64,000 nucleotides of DNA from Thermodesulfobacteriaceae bacterium UBA6232. Lineage in GTDB: Bacteria; Desulfobacterota; Thermodesulfobacteria; Thermodesulfobacteriales; Thermodesulfobacteriaceae. Positions 9,564 to 21,727 of the stretch are shown here, one piece after another. The translations under genes were made by a program, and so were the position numbers. The stretch is taken from the NCBI GenBank assembly GCA_002441555.1, contig DJWK01000033.1, positions 48,698 through 112,697 of the forward strand. The letters run 5' to 3'. The notes under the pieces were generated by a model. The model was given only the letters and a program-made list of their open reading frames with translations. It did no database searches and was not told the origin of the DNA. The first letter of the stretch is position 1. Each line of letters starts with the position of its first letter.

Positions 9564-10184
9564 TTACCTCTCTAAAATTTTTATAATTTCCTTTTTGATT
9601 TCATACATATTCATACTGTAAATATCAAGATTATTGATTAATTCTGCCTTTTTTGGTTCACCTATCATTGACAACCAGGCTGAATAATCATTTATCAGGG
9701 TTTTGTTTTCAAGCCTTGAAGTAATAAGATGATAAAATAAAGAATTTATACTGGAAGTCTTAAAAAAATTTATAAATTCCTCAAGATTATTAGCCACCAT
9801 ATTACACTCAAGAATTTCCCTTTCTGCTGCAATAAAAATAAAAGGATAAACAACCTTTTCCTCAGGATTTTTTGTATAATATTCATCAAGTATGGTTAAA
9901 AAGGCCCTTCTTAATTCCTCAAGATCATAATATTCTAAGGGATCAATTACCGAAATCTTTTCTGCAAGAACCAAATAATTATTTTTGTATAACCAATAGG
10001 CAAAACTATTATTATAGTGTGTTGGAAGATTATGATAATTAAAGATATTGGCATAGGTATGATAAAAAACTGATGATTCATCAATACTTCTTAAAGTTGC
10101 TATAAAATCCTTTAAACTATTCACTTTTATTCCTGTAGCCTTGGGTAGCCAGAACTCTGCTTTAAAAACAAAGGGTTTACTCAT
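9564..10184 (-). CDS. DUF5752-like protein of the trehalose operon
   Basis: A soluble, mostly helical protein of 206 aa with no signal peptide or catalytic motif that I recognise. The start FVFKAEFWLPKATGIKVNSL and the later SSVFYHTYANIFNYHNLP with SFAYWLY resemble the DUF5752 family, which I recall near glycosyltransferases; this is from memory. It overlaps the end of otsAB by 8 bp and abuts the TreT-like gene, so all three are probably co-translated. A role as partner or regulator of trehalose synthesis is inference from position only. Confidence 0.7.
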   Translation of the reverse strand: MSKPFVFKAEFWLPKATGIKVNSLKDFIATLRSIDESSVFYHTYANIFNYHNLPTHYNNSFAYWLYKNNYLVLAEKISVIDPLEYYDLEELRRAFLTILDEYYTKNPEEKVVYPFIFIAAEREILECNMVANNLEEFINFFKTSSINSLFYHLITSRLENKTLINDYSAWLSMIGEPKKAELINNLDIYSMNMYEIKKEIIKILER

Positions 10185-12354
10185 GCCTAATAAACTCCTC
10201 TAAAAGGCTTCTTATTTCCTTATAGGAAGTTGCACTGTATTTGGCAAGAGATTTGCCTGGGCCAACCTTTATGGTAATGGCATTCTCAGGCATGCTTTTG
10301 AAGAGGTCTTCGTCGGTGGTATCATCTCCTGCAGCAAGGATAAAATCAAAGGGCTCTTCCCTCAAAAAAACCCTTGCAGCAGAACCCTTATCTGTACCAG
10401 CAGGTCTTACCTCTATTACTTTATTCCCTAATATAACATTCACTTGCATGGTTCCTGTTAGCATCAAAAGTTCATCAATAAGCTCGGTAACCCTTAAGCG
10501 GGCAAGCTCTGGATCAGCATTGCGGTAATGAAAACTTATGGAAAAATGCTTTTCTTCAATAAAAGACCTTGGAAGTCTATCCACATAAATTTCCATAATA
10601 TTTCTTATAGCCTCTTTAAAATCCGAAGAGATATTCCCTAAGGGAATCCACTCTCCTCCCCTCTTTTTAATAAAAAGCCCGTGTTCTGAAATGAGATTGA
10701 TTTTAATGTCGCTAAACCACCTGTCAAGATCCTCTTTCCTTCTTCCTGAAATTATTATCACCTCTGTGGCAGAGTCCTCAGTTAACTTCTTCAAAAGCTC
10801 CTTCAATTCCTGATCGGGAACTGCTAAGTGAGGCATAGATACGATGGGTGTAAGGGTTCCATCATAATCAAGAAAAAGTATTCTCCTTTTAGCCTTTTGA
10901 AATTCCTGTTTTATCTCGTTTACATGATATTTAAGGGCTTTTGTTTCGGTTTTTTCCTTTACTTCTTTTAGTTTTCTTAGAGTATTAATAAAATCTTTAC
11001 CCCATTTCACAATGTCATATCTTTTCAGTCTTTCTTGCATGGAAAGGAGTCTCTCTCTTTGATTTTCCTCTGGCATGTCAAGGGCTATCTCTAAGGCAGT
11101 GGCAAGTTCTTTTAAGGAATTGGGATTGACAAGAATGGCTTCACCCAATTCCTTTGCAGATCCGGCAAATTCAGAAAGAATAAGAACACCCTTTAAATCC
11201 CTTCTTGAGGCCACAAATTCTTTGGCAATAAGATTCATTCCGTCTTTAAGGGGAGTAACAAGGATAACATCTGCCGAAAGATAATGGGCCACAAGCTCGT
11301 CAAAATCAAGAGACCTGTAATAGTATAAAACGGGAATCCATTCAATAGTTCCAAATCTTCCGTTGACCTCACTTATTTTTTCCTCAAGCTGTTTTTTCAT
11401 TCTCTGGTATTGCTCCACACCCTCTCGAGAAGGCACAACCACTATTATTAAAACTACCTTTCCGTGAAGATCAGGCCTTTTCATAAGGAGTGTTTCAAAG
11501 GCAAGAAGCCTATTGTAAATACCTTTAGTATAGTCCAAGCGATCAACGGAAAAAATAATCCTTTGCCCTTTAAATCTATCTTTCAATATTTTAACCAAGC
11601 CTTTGACTTTTCTTTTATTTCCAGCATTATTATACAAATCAAAATCAATACCCATGGGAAAGGTATCCACTTTTACCAGGCGATTTTGATAATAAAGTTC
11701 CCCCATTTTGTGATCTATCCCGAAGGTTCTTGTAAGAGTTCTTAAGAAATTGGAGGTATATTCATAAGTATGAAAGCCAATTAAATCACATCCCAAAAGC
11801 CCCTCAAGAAGCTCCCTTTTCCAGGGAAGTTGCATAAAGATTTCCGGTGGGGGAAAGGGAATATGAAGGAAAAAACCAATCATGGCTTCGGGGAACCTTT
11901 CCCTTATCATCATGGGAAGAAGCATCAAATGATAGTCGTGAATCCAGATAAAAGAATCTTTATCAACGAATCTGAGCACCTCATCACAAAATATTTCATT
12001 CACCTTTACATAAGTTTCCCAATATGCCTCCTCATAAACTACATAACTTGGAAAGCCGTGAAAGAGAGGCCAAATAATTTTGTTACAAAAACCGTTATAG
12101 AATTTTTCAAGTAAATCCTTAGAAAGATAAACAGGATAAGAATATTGCGCTCTTGCCCTTTTTTTCACAAGCTCAAATTTTTTTCTGTCAAGAAATCTTC
12201 CCGGCCAGCCAATCCAACGATAGTTTTTAATAAATTCTGCTTTTTTGATAAAGGTTAAAAGACCAGAAACAAGCCCGCCCGGACTTCTTACAAAGGATAA
12301 ATCAGCTTGAACCGAAAAAGGTAACCTATTACTTACTATTATCAGAGTGTTCAT
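10177..12354 (-). CDS. Bifunctional trehalose-6-phosphate synthase/phosphatase
   Basis: A 725-aa OtsA-OtsB fusion. Residues 1-465 are the GT20 synthase with SNRLPF (8-13), WIGWPG (47-52), WIHDYHLMLLP (137-147), GFFLHIPFP (160-168) and the RLDYTKG donor-phosphate site (272-278). Residues about 488-720 are a HAD-type trehalose phosphatase with DYDGT (496-500; Asp496 nucleophile), ISGR and GDDTTDEDLF. The pair makes trehalose from UDP- or ADP-glucose and glucose 6-phosphate through trehalose 6-phosphate. Fusions of this kind are common in bacteria and yeast. It is the first gene of a minus-strand operon and diverges from ligA across a 149-bp gap. Confidence 0.93.
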   Translation of the reverse strand: MNTLIIVSNRLPFSVQADLSFVRSPGGLVSGLLTFIKKAEFIKNYRWIGWPGRFLDRKKFELVKKRARAQYSYPVYLSKDLLEKFYNGFCNKIIWPLFHGFPSYVVYEEAYWETYVKVNEIFCDEVLRFVDKDSFIWIHDYHLMLLPMMIRERFPEAMIGFFLHIPFPPPEIFMQLPWKRELLEGLLGCDLIGFHTYEYTSNFLRTLTRTFGIDHKMGELYYQNRLVKVDTFPMGIDFDLYNNAGNKRKVKGLVKILKDRFKGQRIIFSVDRLDYTKGIYNRLLAFETLLMKRPDLHGKVVLIIVVVPSREGVEQYQRMKKQLEEKISEVNGRFGTIEWIPVLYYYRSLDFDELVAHYLSADVILVTPLKDGMNLIAKEFVASRRDLKGVLILSEFAGSAKELGEAILVNPNSLKELATALEIALDMPEENQRERLLSMQERLKRYDIVKWGKDFINTLRKLKEVKEKTETKALKYHVNEIKQEFQKAKRRILFLDYDGTLTPIVSMPHLAVPDQELKELLKKLTEDSATEVIIISGRRKEDLDRWFSDIKINLISEHGLFIKKRGGEWIPLGNISSDFKEAIRNIMEIYVDRLPRSFIEEKHFSISFHYRNADPELARLRVTELIDELLMLTGTMQVNVILGNKVIEVRPAGTDKGSAARVFLREEPFDFILAAGDDTTDEDLFKSMPENAITIKVGPGKSLAKYSATSYKEIRSLLEEFIRHE

Positions 12355-12438
12355 TTTATAATTCTTTAAATTTTTTCTATTTTAGCTTTTTAACCACTCC
12401 TGTCAATGTTTTAATGAGTGACCTAACTATTTAAAGAC

Positions 12439-12467
12439 TTTCCAGTTTTTGAGAAGATGTTTATAAT
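12439..12467 (+). promoter_or_regulatory. Promoter for ligA
   Basis: TTTCCA (12439-12444) and TATAAT (12462-12467) are separated by 17 bp, upstream of the ligA ribosome site GGAGG at 12491-12495. The -10 is perfect and the -35 is weak. The divergent otsAB promoter must lie in the same gap. Confidence 0.5.
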
Positions 12468-12470
12468 TAA

Positions 12471-15609
<3,139 letters not shown>

Positions 15610-15789
15610 TTATTCCCCCTTTTTATTGTCCTCAGGGATACTTCCGCAGGAGAAGGAATTATTTTTTTGGCCCTCTCTCTGAGGACCCTGCGGAAAACCT
15701 CAAAGAGGAATTCCAACTTTAGGAAAGATATATCTTGAAATAAAAACCCAGAAAGCAATCACTCCAATTAAAATTAAAAGATCCCACAT
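15610..15789 (-). CDS. Candidate tiny membrane selenoprotein (in-frame TGA)
   Basis: A small gene between gltX and trpS. An ideal ribosome site, GAGGAGGTGA (15806-15797), lies 7 nt before ATG 15789. The first 29 codons encode one transmembrane helix (residues 3-18, LLILIGVIAFWVFI) and a short tail, RYIFPKVGIPL. Codon 30 is TGA (15702-15700). Reading TGA as selenocysteine gives 29 further codons including a Cys in SFSCGSIPED, ending at TAA 15612-15610 immediately before the trpS ATG. A hairpin with SECIS-like spacing follows the TGA, and selA lies at 29953. Seen: SD, frame, TGA, hairpin. Inferred: recoding. The alternative is a plain 29-aa membrane peptide. I cannot name a family. Confidence 0.5.
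15628..15695. repeat. Two crossing inverted repeats before trpS
   Basis: GTCCTCAG (15628-15635) is the exact reverse complement of CTGAGGAC (15679-15686). TTCCGCAGG (15642-15650) is the exact reverse complement of CCTGCGGAA (15687-15695). The order is not nested, so the two helices cannot form as a simple cloverleaf; they could form a pseudoknot or alternative folds. Confidence 0.75.
15669..15687 (-). promoter_or_regulatory. Bacterial SECIS-like hairpin after the in-frame TGA
   Basis: On the minus-strand RNA, GGUCCUC pairs with GAGGGCC (7 bp, one G-U) around the loop AGAGA. Nineteen nucleotides separate the UGA from the loop, and the loop has G at its second position. Both match the usual description of bacterial SECIS elements. 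Binding by SelB is inferred, not shown. Confidence 0.4.
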
Positions 15790-15807
15790 GATAAATTCAC
15801 CTCCTCT

Positions 15808-17202
15808 TCAGGTTATAAAATTGAGAGCCCTTTCAAGCCTTCTTTTAACCCTTTCTTTCCCAAGAAGTTTCATAACTTCAAATAAGGGGGGGCTTATGGT
15901 TTTTCCCGTTAAGGCAACCCTTACTGCCTGTGCAAGTTCCTTAAGTTTAACCCCTGATTCCTCTGCAAGGGCCCTGAACTCCTCTTCAAGCTTCTTTTCA
16001 TTCTCAAAGGAAAGGGAATCCATATCGGATATTAATTTCACAAAAAGGGGCTTTATTTTTTCTGTAAGATACTTCTCCCTTGCATTTTCGTCTGGTTCAA
16101 TCTCTTCAAGCAAATAAAAATCAATCATTTCTGCCATTTCTTTAAGGGTTTTCACTCTGGGTTTTACTCCTTCAAGAATGGCTATCAAATATTCTTCAGA
16201 ATACCTTTCTAAAGGATAATTTTTCAAAAAGGGCTTTAAATTTTTTAAAATTTCAGCGGTATCAAGGGTTTTTATCCAGTAGGCATTAAAGGCAAGCATT
16301 TTTTCAGGATCAAAACGAGCTGGAGAAAGATTTACCCTTGCGAGATCAAACTTTTCAATTAATTCCTCAAGAGTAAAGTATTCCTGATCCCCATAGCCCC
16401 AGCCAAGCCTTGCAAGATAATTCACCACTGCCTGAGGAAGATAACCCTCTTCACGATATTCAAGAATGGATCGTGCCCCGTGTCTTTTTGAAAGCCTTGC
16501 TCCGTCAGGGCCAAGAACCATGGGAATATGAGCGAAGGCAGGAGGTTTAGCTCCCAAGGCCTTGTATATCATAAGTTGTTTGGGTGTATTGGAAATATGA
16601 TCATCACCCCTTATCACATGGGTTATTCCCATGGTAATGTCATCAATAACTACGGCAAACTGATAGGTCGGTGTGCCATCGGATCTGAAAATAATAAAAT
16701 CATCCACTTCGTCAGGAGGAAAAACTATTTTTCCTCTCAGGAGATCTTCAAATAGGATTTCAGAAATATCCTCAGGAATTTTTATTCTTAAGGCCCTTCC
16801 GGGGCCTGGAGAAAGGCCCTTTTCTCTGCAGGTTCCATCATATCTCGGTTTTAAACCCTTTTCCATTTGGGCCTTTTTTTTGGCTTCAAGCTCCTCTTTG
16901 GAGCATTCACAGTAATAGGCCTTTCCTTCTTCATAAAGGCCTTTTGCAAATTCCTGATAAAGGTCAAGGCGTTTGCTCTGAAAATAGGGCCCCTCATCCC
17001 AATTTAACCCAAGCCAAAGAAGGGCCTCTTTTATAGATTCCACATATTCTTCCCTTGATCGCTCTTTATCTGTATCCTCAAAACGAAGAATGAATTTACC
17101 TTTGTTGTGTCTTGCAAAGAGAAAATTAAAAAGAGCGGTTCTTGCCCCACCAAGGTGTAAATGACCTGTCGGGCTTGGAGGAAAACGGGTGACTACACTC
17201 AA
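15808..17202 (-). CDS. gltX: Glutamyl-tRNA synthetase
   Basis: A class I synthetase of 464 aa that charges tRNA-Glu. The HIGH motif appears as PPSPTGHLHLGGART (8-22) and the KMSKS-type loop as RLSKRHGA. The C-terminal anticodon-binding helical domain is complete. In lineages with GatCAB it may also charge tRNA-Gln; the window does not show whether this is so. It follows the MEMO1 gene by 10 bp and its own TGA stop lies just before the ribosome site of the small membrane-protein gene. Confidence 0.96.
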   Translation of the reverse strand: MSVVTRFPPSPTGHLHLGGARTALFNFLFARHNKGKFILRFEDTDKERSREEYVESIKEALLWLGLNWDEGPYFQSKRLDLYQEFAKGLYEEGKAYYCECSKEELEAKKKAQMEKGLKPRYDGTCREKGLSPGPGRALRIKIPEDISEILFEDLLRGKIVFPPDEVDDFIIFRSDGTPTYQFAVVIDDITMGITHVIRGDDHISNTPKQLMIYKALGAKPPAFAHIPMVLGPDGARLSKRHGARSILEYREEGYLPQAVVNYLARLGWGYGDQEYFTLEELIEKFDLARVNLSPARFDPEKMLAFNAYWIKTLDTAEILKNLKPFLKNYPLERYSEEYLIAILEGVKPRVKTLKEMAEMIDFYLLEEIEPDENAREKYLTEKIKPLFVKLISDMDSLSFENEKKLEEEFRALAEESGVKLKELAQAVRVALTGKTISPPLFEVMKLLGKERVKRRLERALNFIT

Positions 17203-17212
17203 GTTCCTCCTC

Positions 17213-18028
17213 CTAATAAATAATTATTCCGCCATAACCAACCACTGCTGAATAATCCCCGGTTATGTCCCCTGAAGTTTTATAATCAACAAGCAGGGCA
17301 TTTTTTGCTCCAAGTTCTTTGCAGGCAACAATGGTTACTGAAACAGGCATAATTCCGCACATGCTAATTCTCTGACCAATAACGGTTTTCAACAATCCCT
17401 CTTCTGATAATTTAAGAATTTCCTCTATGGCAAGACCATCTTTTTTATTGGCAACGGAGTGAGGTTCATAATGGCTGAAATCGGAACTGGCAACTATTAG
17501 TGTTTTCTTACCAGTTTGCTCGGTATAAACTTTAACAGCTTTTGCAAGGGCTTTTCCGAGCTCTCTAATTTCATAAAGGTCAAGTTCGGAAAGGCAAAGG
17601 GGAACGATTTTTACTTGGGGATTTAAAAACTGAAGAAAGGGAACCTGAACCTCAAGAGAATGCTCCCTTATATGGGCCCACCTGTCCTTTTTTACAAGCT
17701 TTGTTTCATTAAAGAGAAGTTCTACAAGTTCCCTTTCAACTTTTACCTCTCCGAGAGGGGTCAAAAAGCTTTCTCCATCAAAAAGGGAAACCCTCTCCCC
17801 GAGCCCTGTATGATTCGGCCCCATAATTATGGCTACATCAGGAGGTGAAATTTTTCCGTAAACCTTTCCAGCAACCCCGCCGGAATACATATAACCTGCA
17901 TGGGGAACTACAATCCCTAAAGCAGGTATTTTCTCCTGGGAAAATTTTATAAGTCCTTTTAACTCTAAGAGTAAACTCTCCTTCTCACCTGGATAAAAAT
18001 ATCCGGCAACTGCGGGTTCCCTTTTCAT
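17213..18028 (-). CDS. MEMO1 / AmmeMemoRadiSam system protein B
   Basis: A 271-aa protein of the MEMO family, related to extradiol dioxygenases. Signatures are REPAVAGYFYPG at the start, VPHAGYMYSGGVAGK near residue 40, MGPNHTGLG, REHSLEVQVPFLQ and VASSDFSHYE, which carry the histidine and acidic residues of the putative metal pocket. In many bacteria and archaea it is encoded with AMMECR1 and a radical-SAM protein, a set of unknown chemistry. Here AMMECR1 lies about 32 kb away and the radical-SAM partner is not in view. The gene starts at the base next to the end of kdsB, so the two are surely co-transcribed. Confidence 0.92.
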   Translation of the reverse strand: MKREPAVAGYFYPGEKESLLLELKGLIKFSQEKIPALGIVVPHAGYMYSGGVAGKVYGKISPPDVAIIMGPNHTGLGERVSLFDGESFLTPLGEVKVERELVELLFNETKLVKKDRWAHIREHSLEVQVPFLQFLNPQVKIVPLCLSELDLYEIRELGKALAKAVKVYTEQTGKKTLIVASSDFSHYEPHSVANKKDGLAIEEILKLSEEGLLKTVIGQRISMCGIMPVSVTIVACKELGAKNALLVDYKTSGDITGDYSAVVGYGGIIIY

Positions 18029-18760
18029 CTATTCTTCTTTCCAGTGGGTTTTTATATATTCAAGGTCTTCAGGGGTGTCCACCTCTGGATAATCCCGTGG
18101 CACAAGGGTTACTGCAATGGAATACCCGTTTTCAAGGGCCCTTAATTGTTCTAATTTTTCGGCCTCCTCTAAAACCCCGGGAGAAAGCCTTACAAAAATA
18201 TCAAGAAAACTCTTTCTGTAAGCATAAACACCAATATGTTTATAATAGGGAGGTTCTTTACCAGGAGCTCTGAAATAAGGTATGGGACTTCTTGAAAAAT
18301 AAAGGGCTCTTCCCCTTTTATCCATAACCACTTTTACTTTATTTGGATTTTCAAGATCCTGTTTGGTATGAATGGGGGTTGCAAGGGTTGCCATTGAAAT
18401 GTCCTCATAAAGAAGAAGAGGTTTAACAAGAAGGGAAAAATATTCTTCAGGAAAAAGGGGCTGGTCTCCCTGTAGGTTAATTACTATATCTTCTTCATCA
18501 AGACCGAGGATATTGGCTGCTTCGGCAACTCTATCAGTTCCTGAAGGATGATGAGAGGTCATTATAGCTTTGCCACCAAAATTTACCACTGTGTCAAATA
18601 TTCTTTTATCATCAGTTGCCACATATATTTCCTGAAAGCCTGACCTTAAGGCCCTCTCATAGACATGTTGAATAAGGGGTTTCCCCCAGAGCTGAACCAA
18701 GGGTTTCCCGGGAAAACGAGTCGCCCCAAATCTTGCTGGAATAATAATAACTTGTTTCAT
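18029..18760 (-). CDS. kdsB: 3-deoxy-manno-octulosonate (KDO) cytidylyltransferase
   Basis: A 243-aa nucleotidyltransferase that makes CMP-KDO for the LPS inner core. The N-terminal CTP site is IIPARFGATRFPGKPL (5-20). NLQGDQPLFP near residue 93 is the conserved metal/CTP motif, and HIGVYAYRKSFL near 170 binds the KDO side. Length is normal. It leads a tight minus-strand operon, adjacent to MEMO1 with no gap. With hldD at 5049 it confirms an LPS-bearing outer membrane. Confidence 0.95.
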   Translation of the reverse strand: MKQVIIIPARFGATRFPGKPLVQLWGKPLIQHVYERALRSGFQEIYVATDDKRIFDTVVNFGGKAIMTSHHPSGTDRVAEAANILGLDEEDIVINLQGDQPLFPEEYFSLLVKPLLLYEDISMATLATPIHTKQDLENPNKVKVVMDKRGRALYFSRSPIPYFRAPGKEPPYYKHIGVYAYRKSFLDIFVRLSPGVLEEAEKLEQLRALENGYSIAVTLVPRDYPEVDTPEDLEYIKTHWKEE

Positions 18761-18802
18761 ACTTTACATATTAATTCAACTTACAAAAAAATAAAGTAGA
18801 CC

Positions 18803-18830
18803 TTGAATTTTGAGACTTTGAGATTAAGAT
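18803..18830 (+). promoter_or_regulatory. Possible promoter for infB operon
   Basis: TTGAAT (18803-18808) and TAAGAT (18825-18830) are separated by 16 bp, in the gap divergent from kdsB. The -10 is imperfect. A ribosome site AAAAAGGGG follows before ATG 18864. Confidence 0.4.
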
Positions 18831-18863
18831 TAAGAAAACTTTTAAAAAGGGGCTTAAATATTA

Positions 18864-21422
18864 ATGTCTAAGGTTAAAGTTTCTGAATTAGCAGAAGAAT
18901 TAAATTTAGAAGTAAAGGAATTTCTTCAAAAATTAAAAGAAAAGGGATATGCTGTAAAAACAGCTTCTTCCTCACTTACCGAAGAAGAAGCCGCCAAAAT
19001 CAGGGAAGAATTTGGAAAAAAAACAGAGATTATTATTATCAAAAAAGAAGAAAAAGAAGAGCTTGAAAAAACCTTTGTTGAGGAGGAAAAGCCTAAAAGA
19101 AGAAGGCTTGTTGTAAAGAGAAGGGCAGAAGAAATTCAGGAAGAACCTCAAATTGAAGAAAAACCTGAAGAAGTTGTTTCAGCAGAAACTCCTTCTGAAA
19201 TAACTCCTCCGACTGAAGCCATTGAAAAAGAAGAAAAATTAACCATCAAAACCGAAGAAGAACTTAAGGCTCCTCTTGAAGTTGAGCCGTCTGATACGGT
19301 TGAAGAGACAAAGCCTGAGAGAAGAGTTGTTACCGAATTTAGACCTCGTAGAGAAAGAGTTTTCAAGCCCAAACCTCCCAAAGAGGAAATAAGTGCTCCC
19401 AAACCTGAAGAAGTTGAAATTCCTGTAGAAAAAGAGGAACCAAAAAAGAAAAAGAAAGAGCGCTTTGAGGAAGAAAAGAAAAAACCAAAAAAGAAAGTTC
19501 CTAAAAGAGCAAGAGAAGAGCGAGAGGAACTTGAATTTTTCGAAAGTGAAGAGGAGCTTTCCCTTTTTGAACCTATAACAGAAGTGGAGGAAGAAGAAAA
19601 AGTTGTAAAACCTAAGGTTCCTCCCAAAAAAGAAAAAGTTTCAGAAAGGCCACCCACTCTTCCACCCAAGGAAAGAAAAATCAAAATATATGAGTCCATT
19701 CAAGTTGGTGAGCTTGCAAAATTGATAGGAGTTAAAGCTTCAGAGGTTATTAAAAAGGCTTTACAGCTTGGCATGCCTCTAACCATTAACCAATCCATTG
19801 ACGCTGAGACTGCTGCCATTCTTGCTGATGAATTCGGCTATCAGGTAGAAAAGGGAACTATTGAGGAAGAATTACTTCTTCAATATACACCGCCCTCTCC
19901 TGAAGAGCTTAAACCAAGGCCACCTGTTGTTACCGTTATGGGCCATGTTGACCATGGTAAAACGACCCTGCTTGATGCCATTAGAAAAACCGATGTGGCA
20001 AACAGAGAGGCAGGGGGTATTACCCAGCACATTGGTGCCTATACGGTAACCTTAGATGATGGAAGGAAGATTACCTTTATTGATACCCCTGGGCATGAGG
20101 CCTTTACTTCTATGAGAGCAAGGGGGGCTCAGGTTACTGATATTGTAATTCTTGTTGTAGCTGCTGATGACGGGGTTATGGATCAGACCAAGGAAGCCAT
20201 TGAACACGCAAAGGCAGCAGGAGTTCCAATTGTAGTTGCAATTAACAAAATTGATAAACCTAATGCCAATCCTGAAAGGGTTAAATCTCAACTGGCAGAA
20301 CTTGGTCTTGTTCCAGAAGAATGGGGTGGAGACACCCTTATGGCCAATATCTCTGCACGAAACAAAATTGGAATTGAAGATCTTCTTGAACTTGTTCTTC
20401 TTCAGGCTGAAATGCTTGATCTCAAAGCTGCTTATGATAGGCCTGCAAGGGGTAGAGTTATAGAAAGCAGACTTGACAAAGGAAAGGGGCCTGTTGCCAC
20501 AGTTCTCATTCAGGAAGGTACCTTAAGAGAGGGAGACCCCTTTGTTTGTGGGCTTACCTACGGAAGAGTAAGAGCCATGTTTGACAGTTACGGCAACAGA
20601 ATCAAGGAAGCTATACCTTCAACACCAGTTGAAATTCTTGGTTTTGAAGAGCTTCCCTCTGCAGGAGATGACTTTATTGTGATGGAAGACGAAGAGAAGG
20701 CAAGAAAGGTTGCAGAATATCGCCAGAGGAAAGCAAGGGAAGCAGAAGCTGCCCAGGCAGCTAAAATAAGTCTTGAAAAACTCTTTGAAAAACTGAAAGA
20801 AGGTGAATTAAAAGAACTCAAAATCGTTTTAAAAGCAGATACACAGGGGACCCTTGAGGCCTTAAAGAGCTCTCTTGAAAAGCTATCTACAGATAAAGTT
20901 AAGGTTTCTGTTATTAGGGCAGGAATCGGTGCCATAACCGAAAGTGATGTTATGCTTGCTTCTGCTTCTGATGCTATTGTTATAGGTTTTAATGTAAAAC
21001 CCAATCCTCAGGCCAAAGAAGTGGCTAAACAGGAAGGAGTTGATGTAAGATTTTATGATGTTATCTATCATGTGCTTGAGGATATTAAAAAGGCCATGGC
21101 AGGCCTTCTTGAACCCAAATATGAAGAGGTCATCACCGGGGTTGCCGAGGTTAGGGCCACCTTCAAAGTGCCCAAGGTGGGTATTGTTGCTGGTTGTTAT
21201 GTAAAAGAAGGAGTTATTAACAGAAATAATCAGGTAAGAGTTATAAGAGACGGAGTTGTGGTTTATACCGGTAAAATTGCAAGCCTTAAGAGGTTCAAAG
21301 AGGATGTAAAAGAGGTTTCTGCTGGTTATGAATGCGGAATAAAAATTGAAAACTTTAATGATGTAAAAGAGGGTGATTTTATTGAAGCCTTTGAGGTTAG
21401 AGAAGTTGCCCAGGAACTCTAA
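18864..21422 (+). CDS. infB: Translation initiation factor IF-2
   Basis: An 852-aa GTPase that delivers initiator tRNA to the 30S subunit. Two IF2_N modules flank a long charged linker (residues about 55-265, very rich in Glu, Lys and Pro). The G domain has [15 protein letters not shown] (G1), DTPGHEAF (G3) and NKIDKP (G4). Domains II-IV follow to the C-terminus. All GTPase motifs are intact. It opens the operon infB - ylxP - rbfA - nrnA-like - truB, a conserved translation cluster; nusA, normally upstream, is absent here because kdsB diverges instead. Confidence 0.97.
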   Translation: MSKVKVSELAEELNLEVKEFLQKLKEKGYAVKTASSSLTEEEAAKIREEFGKKTEIIIIKKEEKEELEKTFVEEEKPKRRRLVVKRRAEEIQEEPQIEEKPEEVVSAETPSEITPPTEAIEKEEKLTIKTEEELKAPLEVEPSDTVEETKPERRVVTEFRPRRERVFKPKPPKEEISAPKPEEVEIPVEKEEPKKKKKERFEEEKKKPKKKVPKRAREEREELEFFESEEELSLFEPITEVEEEEKVVKPKVPPKKEKVSERPPTLPPKERKIKIYESIQVGELAKLIGVKASEVIKKALQLGMPLTINQSIDAETAAILADEFGYQVEKGTIEEELLLQYTPPSPEELKPRPPVVTVMGHVDHGKTTLLDAIRKTDVANREAGGITQHIGAYTVTLDDGRKITFIDTPGHEAFTSMRARGAQVTDIVILVVAADDGVMDQTKEAIEHAKAAGVPIVVAINKIDKPNANPERVKSQLAELGLVPEEWGGDTLMANISARNKIGIEDLLELVLLQAEMLDLKAAYDRPARGRVIESRLDKGKGPVATVLIQEGTLREGDPFVCGLTYGRVRAMFDSYGNRIKEAIPSTPVEILGFEELPSAGDDFIVMEDEEKARKVAEYRQRKAREAEAAQAAKISLEKLFEKLKEGELKELKIVLKADTQGTLEALKSSLEKLSTDKVKVSVIRAGIGAITESDVMLASASDAIVIGFNVKPNPQAKEVAKQEGVDVRFYDVIYHVLEDIKKAMAGLLEPKYEEVITGVAEVRATFKVPKVGIVAGCYVKEGVINRNNQVRVIRDGVVVYTGKIASLKRFKEDVKEVSAGYECGIKIENFNDVKEGDFIEAFEVREVAQEL

Positions 21423-21423
21423 A

Positions 21424-21714
21424 ATGGTTGTGGGAATTGCAAGAATAGAACTTTATTTCCCGGAACCAAATTCTTTAAAGGCAAAGAGGCAGATTCTCAG
21501 AGCCCTTCTTCAAAAAATAGAGGCCAATTTTAAAAAGGTCTCCATTGCTGAAGTTGATGGGCATGATCTCTGGCAGCGCACTGTTCTTGGTATAAGTATC
21601 GTTGGAAAAGATCAAGGTTTTGTTGATAGTAAACTCACAAGTCTCATAGAGTTTATTCAAAAAGAAAGTGCCCTTGATATTGTGAATGCAGAAATTGAAT
21701 ATCTCTCCTATTGA
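21424..21714 (+). CDS. YlxP-like protein (DUF503)
   Basis: A 96-aa protein of the DUF503 family, with the ferredoxin-like pattern VGIARIELYFPEPNSLKAKR at the start and VSIAEVDGHDLWQRTVLGIS in the middle. The family is nearly always encoded between infB and rbfA, and is thought to assist ribosome assembly, though the biochemistry is unknown. ATG 21424 lies one base after the infB stop, so translation is coupled. Identity is clear from both sequence and position. Confidence 0.92.
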   Translation: MVVGIARIELYFPEPNSLKAKRQILRALLQKIEANFKKVSIAEVDGHDLWQRTVLGISIVGKDQGFVDSKLTSLIEFIQKESALDIVNAEIEYLSY

Positions 21715-21727
21715 GGATGCCCCTTAC

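Noticed and set aside
15640..15700. Trp attenuator or T-box upstream of trpS
   Set aside because: No Trp-rich leader, no T-box bulge sequence and no terminator hairpin with U-tract; the repeats are better described as crossing pairs.
18900..19690. Long minus-strand frame rich in Ser opposite the IF-2 linker
   Set aside because: It is the mirror of the Glu/Lys-rich linker codons (GAA/AAG) and has no ribosome site.
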